Below are positions 22,655 through 34,022 of a stretch of DNA of 63,271 bases, in pieces; position 1 is the stretch's first letter, and every line of letters begins with the position of its first letter. Both the position numbers and the translations under genes were made by a program. This stretch comes from Porogramme epimiltina. Taxonomy: Eukaryota; Basidiomycota; Agaricomycetes; Polyporales; Polyporaceae. The notes under the pieces are model-generated. The model saw nothing but the letters and a program-made list of their open reading frames with translations. It made no database searches and was not told the origin of the DNA. The stretch spans positions 1 to 63,271 of the forward strand of contig FTLJ01000157.1 of the NCBI GenBank assembly GCA_900155495.1, given 5' to 3'.

Positions 22655-25460
22655 ATGAGCACCACTCCCTGGGACATCTACGCCGACCAACTCTTTCCTG
22701 TGGGCTACGGCCATCCCCTCTGGATCCCAGAACCGAATGAGCGTGAGGTTCAAATTGGAGATGTGGGCTGGTTGAAGGAGGGGGAGTTTAGAGCCCTCTT
22801 CAATTCGATGAAATCTTCGGATGACCCTATCAACGCTAAAGGAGTTCCTGCTGGGTTCTCTCTCTTCAGACCCCCCAACCTGTCCGTGGGGAAATGCGAC
22901 AAGATTATTCAGGACGTGGTATGTAGTCGTAGCATCCGCATATTCGAGAATAGCGCGGAGGCAGGCGGTGGAACGTGAGTACTCCCTCATAGTTCCTCTA
23001 CCCTGAGATGTACACCGATGCCAACGACTGCTTTCATCAGCTCTCTCGCTCAAGCATCAGGAAGGGTTGGCTTCAGGTTTACCTCGACTACAGATTCCGG
23101 CGCGTTTGTTATGCTTGAGCCCCCCGGTCAGAGCGACGAGATCGAATCGAAGCGCCACATCGTCAATCATATGCGTGAAAACTTCGACAACTGGTTCAAC
23201 TTTGCCAACGGAGACGACAGCTATGGCCTTGACCTCAAAGAGCATGACCTCATCTTCGTCTGCGGCACTACTAAGACGACACGATGGGCAGTCGCAGCGT
23301 TCCAGGGCAACACTTTCCGCAAGAAGGAGGGACACGTCACAGGAGACTTCGGCCCCTTCGCGACTGTCGGGCTCTCAGTCAACATTTCGAACCACATTCT
23401 CCCAACTAACCACTACCGCACTGGCCCCCGCATGGGGACCAACTCCCTGGCACATATTACCGAGGGTGAAAACGTGACTGCACCCGCTGGTCCCAGCCAA
23501 TGCATCTTCATTCATTATTACAAGATGCGCCGAAGAGTGTGGTGGCCGTTCAAGGGGCCAATGCGAGCCGCTGCGGGCCCCGACAATCTTCCCCCAGGTC
23601 CCCGCGATGCTGAATTCAGTGAGGCGATGATGGTCGACGAACAGGGCTATGAGTTCGAGTCGGACAATGTTCATAGTATTGGCAAGGTGCGTTGATGGCC
23701 GTGTGGCGTGTAGCTTTTGCTTCCTCATACTGTATCTTAGGCTTATGATCCTGTCACGCCGTTGCTCGATTACATCCTACAAGTGCGTTCACCCATTCAA
23801 TATACTCATATTCGTCCCAATCTCATCGCGACTGGTGCATGGTAGAAATCAGAAGCCGAGATCGCCATTGCGTCTGATCTGGATCTCATGGCTGTCTTCG
23901 ACGTACGCGGACTTGCTTGGTTTCATGCTTCCACACTGACAGGCCATTCGCTCAGGGTATGGACTTTCCCAGCGATATCGAAGCAGCATTAGAAGCCACA
24001 GCCCCTAGCATCGAAGTTGATGAGAACGGCGGTTCGTCTTTATGCCACGTCCTCGTATGAGTCCCGTGCTGATTAATGTCTGGAACAGTTGGAACTATCT
24101 CGGTCACTCACAAGTTTGCGAGGAAGCGAAGAGTGCCAGAAAGCTCTGAACTTGAACAGGACGCTGAGCAGTCAAGCAAACGAGCGCGATCCGCCAGCGA
24201 GATGCCCCCCGGTTTGCCTGAGGAGCCCCTCGCAGGATGTAGGTCGCCTAGTGTCCGCCGCGATGAACATGAAACTTATCCAGAGCTTCAGTCAATGATA
24301 GAGAAATGGACATCGATCCGCCACACATGGGATCCGGGCCTGGACACCTTTCGCTCCCTGGAGACATTCCGCCCGCAGCAGGCGGTGAGGAGAACGAAGT
24401 ACCTGGGGACACAGACTCCGGCGCAGAGAAGCGCTTCGCATATTCAGGACCAACGACATCACATGAAGGCTCCGTCACCGCGCTCGTTTACTCCTCCGAC
24501 GGCCAGTACGCCGCATCTGGTTCAGAAGACACGTCAATCATCGTGTGGAATGCGCGCGAGCAGTATTCCCTGCAAACCCTTCGAGGCCACAACGACACGA
24601 TCGCCGCCATCGCCTTCTCCCCTGACAGCATGCGCGTCGCGAGCGCCGCCCAGGATGGCGAAGTCATCATTTGGGACCCAGATACAGCTTTCGAAATCCG
24701 GCGCTTTGCGGCGCCGTCCGTGGTGTACGCGCTCGTGTACACCCCTAACGGGCAATATCTCATCGGAGGGACTAGTGACGGCTCTCTCCAAGCCTGGGAG
24801 ACTGAAGGCTACACCGAAACATTCACTCTCCGCCACCACCTCGCCGTCGTTACCTCCCTCGTGCTCTCCCCCGACGGCGCCCTCCTGGCCAGCAGCGGCG
24901 CCGAGAGCATCTGCGCGATCTGGGATGTCGCCGCCCTGCCCGACCGGAACACGCCTCTTGCCGTGCTGGACGAGCACCGCGGGACGGTGTGCGCGACCGC
25001 GTTCTCGCCCGACGGCACGCGCGTCGCGACGGCCTTCGACGACGGCGTCGTGCGCGTGTGGGACGCGCGAGGCGGCACGACGCTCGTGGTCCTGGAGGAG
25101 CACGCAGGGCCCGTGTGGGCCGTCGCGTTCTCGCCCGACGGGCGGCGCATCGCGTCGGGCGCGGCGGATGCGTGCGTGCGCGTGTGCGACTCGTTCAGCG
25201 GCGCGCGCGTGCACGCGCTGGACGGGCATGACGGGATGGTGAATGCGGTCGCGTTCTCGCCGGACGAGCGCTTCGTCGCGAGTGCGGCTGCGGATGGGAC
25301 GGTCAGGCTGTGGGGCGCGGAGGATGGGGCGCATGTCAAGACGTTCAATGAACACAATGACAATGTGACGTTGTTGGCGTTCTCTCCGGACGGGACGACA
25401 CTTGCGTCGGGTTCGCATGACGGCGCGGTGTACATACGGCCCCTCGTTGATGTGCTGTAG
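22655..25460 (+). CDS. GDVGWL-module protein with C-terminal WD40 repeats
   Basis: Eight exons (22655-22918, 22965-22974, 23061-23686, 23741-23782, 23846-23902, 23956-24031, 24089-24238, 24292-25460) join in frame to 797 residues. The N-terminal part (about 1-320) has no named domain known to me. It carries QIGDVGWLKEG near residue 30, similar to the neighbouring kinase gene. A middle section holds basic clusters KFARKRR and SSKRARS (near 367-393), possible nuclear-import signals, followed by proline/acid-rich linker. The C-terminal third (from about 465) is a WD40 propeller of about seven repeats with recurring AFSPDG and (I/V)WD words. The repeat tract is much more GC-rich than the N-terminal exons, especially 24980-25330. 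Probably a scaffold or recognition protein. Exon 2 is only 10 bases. Confidence 0.8.
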
Positions 25461-26051
25461 GGACTTGCTTGGGTTCCGAATATGCATATGACGTCAGGTT
25501 GACATTGCTCCACGACGAGCATAGTATTCGTACCAATTGTAAACATAAACATGATCTCTGACTCCCGCTCTTACTTCGTTGCTCTGTGCGATACAATGGC
25601 TTTCGGCGACGCATACCCGTATTTCTAGCTCCGATGATGGGGTTTGAAGCGCCGAAACAAACCTCCAACGGGCCACTTCAGCACGGGTGCCAACCCGGAA
25701 CGAGACCTCTACTGCCCTTCTAATCAGCATCTCAGTTTTACTAGTAACAGACTCCACTGCGAGCCACCACCTGTACCCCTCTCCACCGCGTACAGAGGGG
25801 AGAGTGGCTCTTCGACCACCCCGTCTCCACTCAATGCTCAGACCAGATCCACGCTCCATATCAGTCCATTTTCCGAGTCGGCTTCGAATCCGAAACCTCC
25901 ATGTCCTTCTTCTCACCACGCTCGAGGTCACCAAATACGACGATGTAGCAAAATAGCTCCAGTCAAATCTGCGGCGAAAGGATCCTTTTCAACGAAAGTT
26001 CTAATTCAGACTCTCGGCGTGGCGGTAACTTTGTCGCACGCGAGTCTTCTC
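25461..26051. other. Intergenic, no gene seen
   Basis: Between the WD40 and kinase genes. A TGACGTCA palindrome lies at 25489-25496, just past the WD40 stop codon. The minus open frame 25494-25934 has no domain and no introns, and I do not support it. Confidence 0.5.
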
Positions 26052-26130
26052 GTGTATTAGGCTTCCACACAACCCAAGTATCTGGGTGGTCTCAAGAAAA
26101 TGTTTCAATAGCTTCGAGGGAGCTATAAAT
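26052..26130 (+). promoter_or_regulatory. Promoter of the kinase gene, shared words with the WD40 gene
   Basis: GTGTATTAGG at 26052-26061, TATCTGGGTGG at 26079-26089 and TATAAAT at 26124-26130. These match the words and nearly the spacing of the promoter at 22520-22600. Confidence 0.6.
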
Positions 26131-26183
26131 CAACCTCATTGACAGTGGCCCTCCCAATCTGATGTTTCTCCGTTGCACTCACG

Positions 26184-27790
26184 ATGAGTAGCCACTGGCA
26201 AAACGCGGAGTCACTTCTTCCCCGTGACTCCGGATGCCCCCACCAGATCCCGGGACCCAGCAAGCCCAAGATCGCTGTCGGAGATGTAGGATGGCTCGCC
26301 GGTGGAAAACTTGAGCCCCTCTCCGGCCCGACGAAGCTTTTAGATGGCGTTCCCCACTACAACGACAATGCGACCGAACTCTCCTCCCTCAGGCTCTGCC
26401 CGGCAGAAATACCCATTGGAGAATGCCACAGCGTCATGCATCCAATAGAGAGGATGGGGAAGGTGGATAGCGACGGGCGAGTACCCGAAGTTTATAGACT
26501 GCAGGCCTTTGGAGCGCTATACTGACATAAAATACTGTTCAGCGTTTTCCGAGAGGAAGGAACATTTCAGGACACCCCATATCAGGAGAGCGAGGGTCTC
26601 GTGCTCACCCACAAGATCGACGAGGGCTGCCCACAGATCGGCTCAGAGGTTGTCATTGACGGTGTGATCGACGAGCCCCCCCTCGACGGTCACCCCATAG
26701 TATTCCTCGTCGACCTCGAGTCGGACACGTCTATCCGTTGGGCGCAGCATTGTTTCATCGGCGCGGGTTCGTTCGGATCCGTCTACCTTGGCCTCAATCT
26801 GGATTCAAAGACGCTCATGGCCGTCAAGGAGATCAAGTTCAAGGAGGCTGCTGGCCTCACCAATATATGCTCCTATATCCGCGACGAGCTCCAGGTCATG
26901 AAGATGTTACGCCACCCGAATATCGTAGAGTATTATGGCATCGAAGTCCACCCCAACAAGGTTTACATATTTGAGGAGTTCTGCCAGGGTGGCAGCCTCG
27001 CGGCGCTTTTGGAGCACGGGCGCATCGAGGATGAGGGTATCCTCCAGGTGTACACGCTGCAAATGGTCGAGGGCCTTGCTTATCTCCATTCGCAAGGCGT
27101 TGTTCACCGGGACATCAAACCTGACAGTACGTCGAGACTAGGATGTGTCTACTGTTATCTCACGTTGATGAATGCTTCAACTTAGACATACTGCTCGACC
27201 GTAAGGGCGTCATAAAGTATGTCGATTTCGGCACAGCTAAGATCGTCGCGAAGAACCGCGGAGCTCTACACCACTCAGCGGGGCGGACGCCGGATCCTGC
27301 GCCCCTTGCCCCCATCTGCCAATGTGGAGTCCACAACTCCTTAATCGGCACACCTATGTACATGTCCCCTGAGGTTATCCGGAACGAAGAGTGCGGACGC
27401 CCAGGGGCTATGGACATCTGGTCCGTAGGATGCGTCGTGCTCGAGTGCGCCACGGGGCGCAAACCGTGGCTCAACTTCGACAACCAGTGGTGAGCGTTCA
27501 TTCCACCTTGTCCCTCTTCTTACGGACTCTGAACTCCAAACTTCTTCCTGCACAGGGCGATCATTTTCCACATCGGGGTCGCGACGCAGCCCCCACCACT
27601 ACCGGGCCCCGAGCAGCTGAGCGCCATTGGCATCGACTTCATCAGGCAGTGCCTCACGATCGACCCAGTGCAGCGCCCGACCACAGTCGAGCTCGTGAAC
27701 CACCCGTGGATGCTTGACCTTCGGGAGAAGCTGCTGTCGTACGAGGAAGCCACCGACCGCCCTCCTGGCGGCTTCTTTGGAGGCCCTTAA
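26184..27790 (+). CDS. GDVGWL-module protein kinase (MAP3K/STE11-like)
   Basis: About 463 residues. The N-terminus (MSSHWQ..., AVGDVGWLAGG) resembles that of the WD40 gene upstream. The kinase domain covers about 160-440 and is complete: glycine loop IGAGSFGSVYLG, lysine in MAVKEI, HRDIKPDN, DFG, GTPMYMSPEV and DIWSVGCVVLECATGRKPW. The fold most resembles MAP kinase kinase kinases. Exons: 26184 to about 26480, about 26571-27126, 27186-27489, 27556-27790. The first intron is uncertain: several phase-0 donors (26463, 26481 and others) and acceptors at 26555 or 26570 all keep the frame. An additional micro-exon, as in the neighbour, is possible. All key catalytic residues are present, so an active kinase is expected. 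The linker between module and kinase is not recognised. Confidence 0.85.
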
Positions 27791-28257
27791 ACAGCTGCAC
27801 TGCTATGGTTTCTGCGGTTACCTCCCCCCAACATAATTTGTCCTTCGGACATACTGTAGCTTACCTTATTGCCTTATGATACCACGATGCATCTTCAGCT
27901 CTTCACGCGTTCCCGCACCTTTTGCTCTTGATTCTACACACTTCACGGCTGGGTAGGATGCGCGCAATGTACGAAGACGCCGTCCCCTGCATAGCGATTG
28001 ATGATCAATGAATGCCGTCTAAGACGCTGGACGCCGAGATTCATTCCAGGTCGTTGCGTCGAGGTGATTATCGCGGCGTAGTATTGGAATTTGAATGATG
28101 TACAAGACAAACGGGGTGGCTACCACGCTCTTTGGTTCTACTGGGCATATTGGAAGGGGCTTACATCTTGTAGAGGGAGATCTTACGCGATTTCTCTAAA
28201 TCGGTGGGTTCGAGTCTAATAGGTGGCGGAACACAACGGTCCTGGGGGACCCACATC
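27791..28257. other. Convergent intergenic region
   Basis: About 0.47 kb between the stop codons of the kinase gene (+) and LSM6 (-). It should hold two polyadenylation regions; no coding signs. Confidence 0.6.
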
Positions 28258-28669
28258 TTACAAAGCCTCTGCGGCGGAAATATACAGTACTATGGGCGCA
28301 ATGATGAGAAGTTGAGGACGGAACAGAGTAGTGGGAAGCGCACCATTGTTTCCCCGAATGAACGCGTCGCCGTAACGGTTCGTGATCCTCCCATTTGCAT
28401 GCTCCTCAGTCTGCTCCAGCGCAATGTTCATATACCCATCGAGACAGGACAAAATGCCTGGGGGGACGAGGGTCAGCGTTGCAAATGGATGCTATTCATG
28501 GATGGGGTGAGTCACCTCTGTAATCAACTCCTGAAGTGAGTCGGACAACTACACGCTTCCCGACGACGCCCTTCAAGAAGTCTGTAGGGGAGCCGGACGC
28601 GGCAGGAGGGGGCGGCGGAGATGGCTCAGCAGCCGGGGCTGGGGGCGGTGGTGGTGTAGAGTCGCTCAT
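28258..28669 (-). CDS. LSM6: LSM6, U6 snRNA-associated Sm-like protein
   Basis: Subunit of the Lsm1-7 ring (cytoplasmic mRNA decay) and the Lsm2-8 ring (nuclear, U6 snRNA stability). Three exons (28669-28516, 28457-28344, 28289-28258) give 99 residues. Sm1: FLKGVVGKRVVVRLTSGVDY followed by RGILSCLDGYMNIAL; Sm2: DAFIRGNNVLYIS. These match LSM6 closely. Unlike the usual protein of about 75-85 residues, it carries an N-terminal extension of about 27 residues dominated by prolines and alanines before TDFLKG. If a downstream start were used the extension would vanish, but no ATG lies between the first codon and the Sm fold. Divergent from the transporter gene at 29057. Confidence 0.93.
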
Positions 28670-29056
28670 CGTGGGCAGCGTCGGTCGTGGAGGGCGGCGA
28701 AGGAGAGCAAGGCGGCAGCGACGAAGGCGCCGCACGCGACGTCGACAGCCGCAGGCGCGTCGGGGAGAACAAGCGCCCGACAAATGGACGGCGTGCGTTT
28801 GGCGCCGGGTCTGCATTCGAATTTCGGACGGTCGGCCTCTCGGCTCGGGGACGGAAGAACGAAGAAGACGAGGGCGGGCTGAGCGGAGTGGGGCGGTCAC
28901 TGCCGGCCACCGTGTTTCCGCTACGATGCATATCTTCTCCTTACTCCCCCGCACTCCCCCACACCACCCCCCGCACGCCGTCGGCGGCGCACGCTTCACC
29001 CTCGACATCCGCGCAAACGACTAGGCACTCGGTCGCGATCGTCAGGACCCAGGACA
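28670..29056. promoter_or_regulatory. Shared divergent promoter, LSM6 / membrane transporter
   Basis: 387 bases between two divergent start codons. GC-rich, without a clear TATA element, as expected for a housekeeping gene such as LSM6. Confidence 0.5.
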
Positions 29057-32000
29057 ATGAGCGAGCGTCGGCGGTACGACCCCCGCCTCGGCGACGAGGA
29101 CGACGACCCCCAGACCCTCCGCACCCCGCCGAACAGCCCGCCGCGCACCCCCAAACACGTCCACATCCAGATTCCGGACGATGCCCCCACCCCTGAAAAG
29201 AGCCGCGAAGTACCCGCCGCCCGACCGCCCCAGCCTTTGTTCACCCGCGTCGTGCAACTGCTCCCTTTCAACCTCGCATGGGTACCCGCCAACTTTACTT
29301 GGTCGAAATGGAAGCCCGCCCTCCGATGCGCGGTCGTGTGCTGGGTATCTGCGCTGCTCATGATCATCCCGCAAACCATGCAAGCCATGGGCCAGGTGCG
29401 TATATGCGTTGTGTCTTCTCGCTGTCGAAGCTTACGACCTTGCGTTATGCCGCAGGGAAACTTTCTTATCCTAATCTGTGAGTCAATCCTCTCGAGAACC
29501 TTCTTGACCATGTTGTTAGGAGGTTACAAGACACAGACTGTTTTCTAACGCGCACGCAGCATCATTCCTAGACGCGCCATTCGATCCTTTTCTAGCTGTA
29601 CTAGAGCGCGAAATCATCCTAGTGGCTTTTGTTGTAATAGCATGGGCGTGCGTTGAGACCAATCTCTTCATTCCCTTGCGCTATGGCTCACTCGAGTTCA
29701 GATGGTCTTGTTTAGGCATTTTTCTCGCCAACCTCGCCCGCACGAACACCGACCACAACGCCAGTTTAGAGGCCATTCAGGCCGCCGAATTCCTCGAAAG
29801 CGGACCCACCATCATCGTTGCCGTATTCATTTTCCTCGGCTGTGCCTTCTTCCTGTACATCAAAGCAAGACTCGGACCCGGACCGTACCTCTTCGCGACA
29901 ATCTTCGCCTGTATCTGTATCGACATCTCTATGACGACTGCAGTTCTCTATCCCTACCCTCTCTACTCTATCGGACAGACGATTACCATCCCTCTAGCAT
30001 TCCACGCCGCCCTCAGCATATTCTTTTCCGCCACCATTTTCCCCTCCACAGTCACGTCCCAATACACGCAAACTATCCATGGAGTTTTGGCTCCTCTCAA
30101 CGACTTCCTCGCCCAACACCGCATCGTCCTCGCGCTCGAACCTTCATCGGAATCATTCAAGAACACCGTAACGACGATTACAACAGCGCTAAGCAAGTCC
30201 GATGGAGGCCTCGGACAGGCAGGCGCCACTGCGCGTTTACTCAAGCAAGACATTGTCTATGGCCGCTTCTCTCCCTCTAGAATCGGCGGCCTCCAGTTCC
30301 AAATCCGTCGCCTCGTGACGCGGGCGAACGGGATGGACATTTTCTTCACGCTCATCGACCCTACACGCGAGCGTTTCCCAGCCACGCCCCGCCCTTCGCG
30401 ACCAGGCACTCCGCGCACTAGCACCCCCTCCACCCCCATGCCAGGAACCCCCCCTAATGGCCCCACCACGCCTCCTAGCGGCATTCGCGAGGACCCGATC
30501 CCCTTCGCGCGGCGCCGGCGCAACCTGCAGATGCAAGCGCTGGAGCCCTCGCGCTCGAACCGCTCGCTCTCGCGCTACCTGCACAAGCGGCTCACGCACC
30601 ATCAGGAGGCGCACCACGACCACCACCTACACTTCTCCCTCCTCTCCCTCGCAAACTCGCTCGCGCCGACGCGGCCCGCGTCGCTCCACCTTGTCTCGCC
30701 GACGCCCACGGAGGCTGCAGTGGGCGTGTTCGAGTCGCAGCGGTACCTCGCGATCGAGGCGCACCGCCTGAGCGACCGCCGCGCGGAGGAGTACACGGCG
30801 CTGTTCGTCTCGCTTCTGCAAGGGTCATGCGATGGGCTGCTGGAGAACACGCAGGGTGTGCTCAAGGGCGTGCAGGACTGGTTCGCGGAGGCGCGCCGCG
30901 CGAGCTTCCGCAGCGGGCGCCGCGTCCGGCAGGTGCGCGCGGAGCGGCTTGCGCGGCTCGAGGGACTCAGCGCGGGCGCGAAGGAGGCGCTCGCGATATT
31001 CAAGAAGGACAAACGGTGAGTGATTTCGAGATGGGAGTCCCGGAGGGTAATCCGAGCTGATGTGCGATATGGCAGGCATCGCGTTCTGGACCCGTATCGC
31101 TCTGCGTTCGACCCGAAGCACGTGCGTACCGGGCACGGCTTCCAAGACCCGCCACCCCATCGCTACCTGTTTCACTGCTACATGTACCAGTACCACCTCA
31201 TGCGGTTCTCCAGCATTCTCGCCGAGATCGTGCGTGTGCGCTTGTGCTTCGATTACGTCCTTCGCTGACTCGCGCGCGGGTATGTATAGCTCGACGAGAT
31301 CATCAAACTCGAGAAGGAATCGCAACAGTCCAGGCTCTGGTGGCCCACCGTACCCGTGCGCCGGCTCTTCGAATGGGGCCCGTGGGGCGGGCTCGACGAG
31401 CTCGAGAAGGGCGACGACGAAGACCCGGGTATGTCGTACCCGCGCTGCTTCTAGTGATCACATCTAACCTGGTTGTAGACATCATCCAGGGCATCCAGCC
31501 TGACTGGGACGAGGATCTGGGGATGACGAGCAGGCGCGATCCCGATGCTCTGCCGCCCTCGAACCTGTTCCAGAAGGTGATGCACTGGATTTACAACTCG
31601 GTCACGTCCCTTGGCCGCGGAAACGCGCTCTTCGCGGTCAAGGCTGGCCTGCTCACTGGTGCGTGCTCGGTGTTGTAGTCCTCGGGCGTGATGGCTAATA
31701 GCTTTGCAGTGATACTATGCATCCCTAGCTTCCTAAAGAGTACGGCAGCGTTCGCGTATGGTATGCCACATTCTCATTGTAATATCCGATCACGTGCTGA
31801 CGCGCTTTCCTCAGCTCAACGCTTCGTGTGGGGGATGTGAGCACTATACCTTTGCTTGCCGGTTCCCGTATTGACCGCCACCACCAGATTCATGGGTCAG
31901 CTCACCCTCGCGCGCTTCCGCGGGGACACCACGTTCGGCCTCGTGGCGCGCATCGTCAGCACCTTCATGGGCGGCTGCGTCGGCACCGTCGTGTGGTACA

Positions 32001-33363
32001 TCTCGACCGGTTCGGGGAACGGGAACCCATACGGGCTCGCGGCGGTGCTCGCTGTCACTGCGCCGTTTTTCTTCTTCTGGCGCTTGTACTGGCCCGTGCC
32101 GCCCATGACGAACATCATCTTCTTCACGACCATCGGACTGGTGAGTGAGCCTTGTCAGGCAAGCGAGACGTCGTATGCTAAGCGGGTTGCGTTGTAGGTG
32201 GTGGGATACTCGTGGCAAAACACCCATGTCACGATCTTGCCTTTCCGTTACACAGGCTGGGAGCTTGCTTGGGTAAGTATCAGTTATAAGCTCACTATGG
32301 ATGATGCCTAATCTCTCCCTACGTAGCGACGACTCTTACTTGTATCGTGTGGAGTCACTGCAGCATTGTAAGTCAATCGTCTTCTAACTGCCCGGTCGCG
32401 TATTCATGCTCTCTGCAGTGTGTTCTCCTTCCTCCCGCCGTCCACGACGTTGAGAAGGTACCAGCGCACCATGATGTCGACTACCGTGACAGAACTTGGC
32501 GCGGTCTACTGCTCCATCGTCTCGTTCGCGAACACGCGAGAGCACCAAGAGGTCACCAGGAGCGAGATCGTCCAGAGCCTCGTCGCCATCCGACTTAAGC
32601 TGAAGCGCTCGCTCGTCCTCAAGGCGAACATCGTATACGAGTTCTCCCTCCGCGGGCGTTGGCCGTCTAAGCGCTACCAGAAGATCCTTGATCTGCAACT
32701 GTGCGTGCCTCGCGTCTGACGTCGAAGCCCGCACTATCGTGCTCACTTTGATTTGCAGCCAAATCGCCTATTTACTCTCGCACCTCATGTCGGTCGTGGA
32801 ACACCTCGAACCGGCATGGTCCAGGGCGTTCCTGCGCAGAACGCGCCTCCTCGACGCCGACTTCCAAGGGGACGTCCTGGCAGTCATAAGTATGTTAGAT
32901 GTGGCTCTGCGTGCATGGAAGCTGACGAGCGCTCCGATCGCCTAGGCATGGTGTCGACCGCCCTTCGGACAGGGAATCCATTGCCCCAGATCACGCCCTG
33001 CCCCCTCCTCGACCGGTTCATGGTTTACACGCACGGACTGAACGTTATCCGCCACGAAGCCGACGACGATTACGGGCTCCCACGCACAATGACTATCGAC
33101 ACCCTTGAGAACGAACAATACTTGTACGCTTCTGCGCATTGCTCCCGTCCGGTACCGCGTTGATTAAACTTCGGCACTTTGATATTCACAGGTGCTTCTC
33201 TGTCGGGGTCACCACTGCGTTCGGCATCGTCCTGAGGCTGGACAAGCTGATGGTCGCGACGAAGGAGCTCGTGGGGGAGCAATATCACATCCACGGTATC
33301 GGTGTCCCTGAGCCCAAGAGCACGCTCTCGTCGCCCATCGAACGCCCGGCGAAGGACGCGTAG
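29057..33363 (+). CDS. Putative ArAE/DUF2421-type membrane transporter
   Basis: Fifteen exons (29057-29395, 29456-29477, 29560-31015, 31076-31229, 31290-31428, 31479-31658, 31710-31760, 31815-31836, 31888-32140, 32198-32272, 32327-32367, 32419-32700, 32759-32889, 32946-33123, 33192-33363) join in frame to 1,164 residues. The organisation is that of fungal proteins with an N-terminal six-helix aromatic-acid-exporter-like block (about 75-330) and a second fusaric-acid-resistance-like helical block (about 690-840), including IFMGQLTLARFRGDTTFGL. The DUF2421-type soluble C-terminus follows. A proline/serine/threonine linker lies near residues 430-480 (PGTPRTSTPSTPMPGTPP). The N-terminus is cytosolic-looking, with no signal peptide. 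Transport substrate is unknown. Exons 2 and 8 are 22 bases each. Confidence 0.85.
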
Positions 33364-34022
33364 CCGGTGTCTCCAGTTTCACCGCTTTAGTCTAGATTGT
33401 TTCGGCGCAAGATGATCTGTTCGTTTGGTTCGCACGGTGCCAATACTACGATCTGTTTAGCGGTCTTCTGCCGGAGGCTCTTCTCCATGTTCTGCGACAT
33501 ACGCCCTGTGCGCTGCGTCAGACCCGATTGGCCACGGTATGTTTCACGGGCTATTGCTCATGTTCTAGCTCTTCTTTGAGCCCCGCCAAGGCTCCGGGCT
33601 CGCACGGGGGAGGACAAGGTTTGAATGGAAGACCAGATATTCGCGAATCTGGTCCACATGGGCGCTCAGGCCTGATAGGAGAGGTGCGTCAGTGCGTTCT
33701 CAGCATGCGAGCATCCAGCGCCGCTCACGCTACGCGAGCTGCGCAGCTTTCAGGACGCGGGGGTCCTCTCCGGGCACGGCTTGAAGCTGAGATGGGTGCG
33801 CTCGGTCCCCGGACTTCTCTCCGCCCCCCGCAAACTCTACGTAGTCCTTCGATTCCCTCTGGCCATACATAAGCTTTGGCAGGATCAACTGCCGGCGCGG
33901 ATCTTCCGCAACGCCCCTCACGTAAATACGTGAGGTGGACGGCAACACGTACGTATACATCGCTGACACCACCTTCGCTCCAAGCGCGCCCTCACTCACT
34001 CACGACTCCAATCTCGACCGCC
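33364..34022. other. Intergenic, no gene seen
   Basis: About 0.66 kb between two plus-strand genes; should hold the promoter of the EF-hand/zinc-finger gene. An imperfect inverted repeat around ACGTAAATACGT occurs near 33920-33932. Confidence 0.5.

Noticed and set aside
24534..25487. 317-codon minus-strand frame
   Set aside because: Antisense shadow of the GC-rich WD40 exon.
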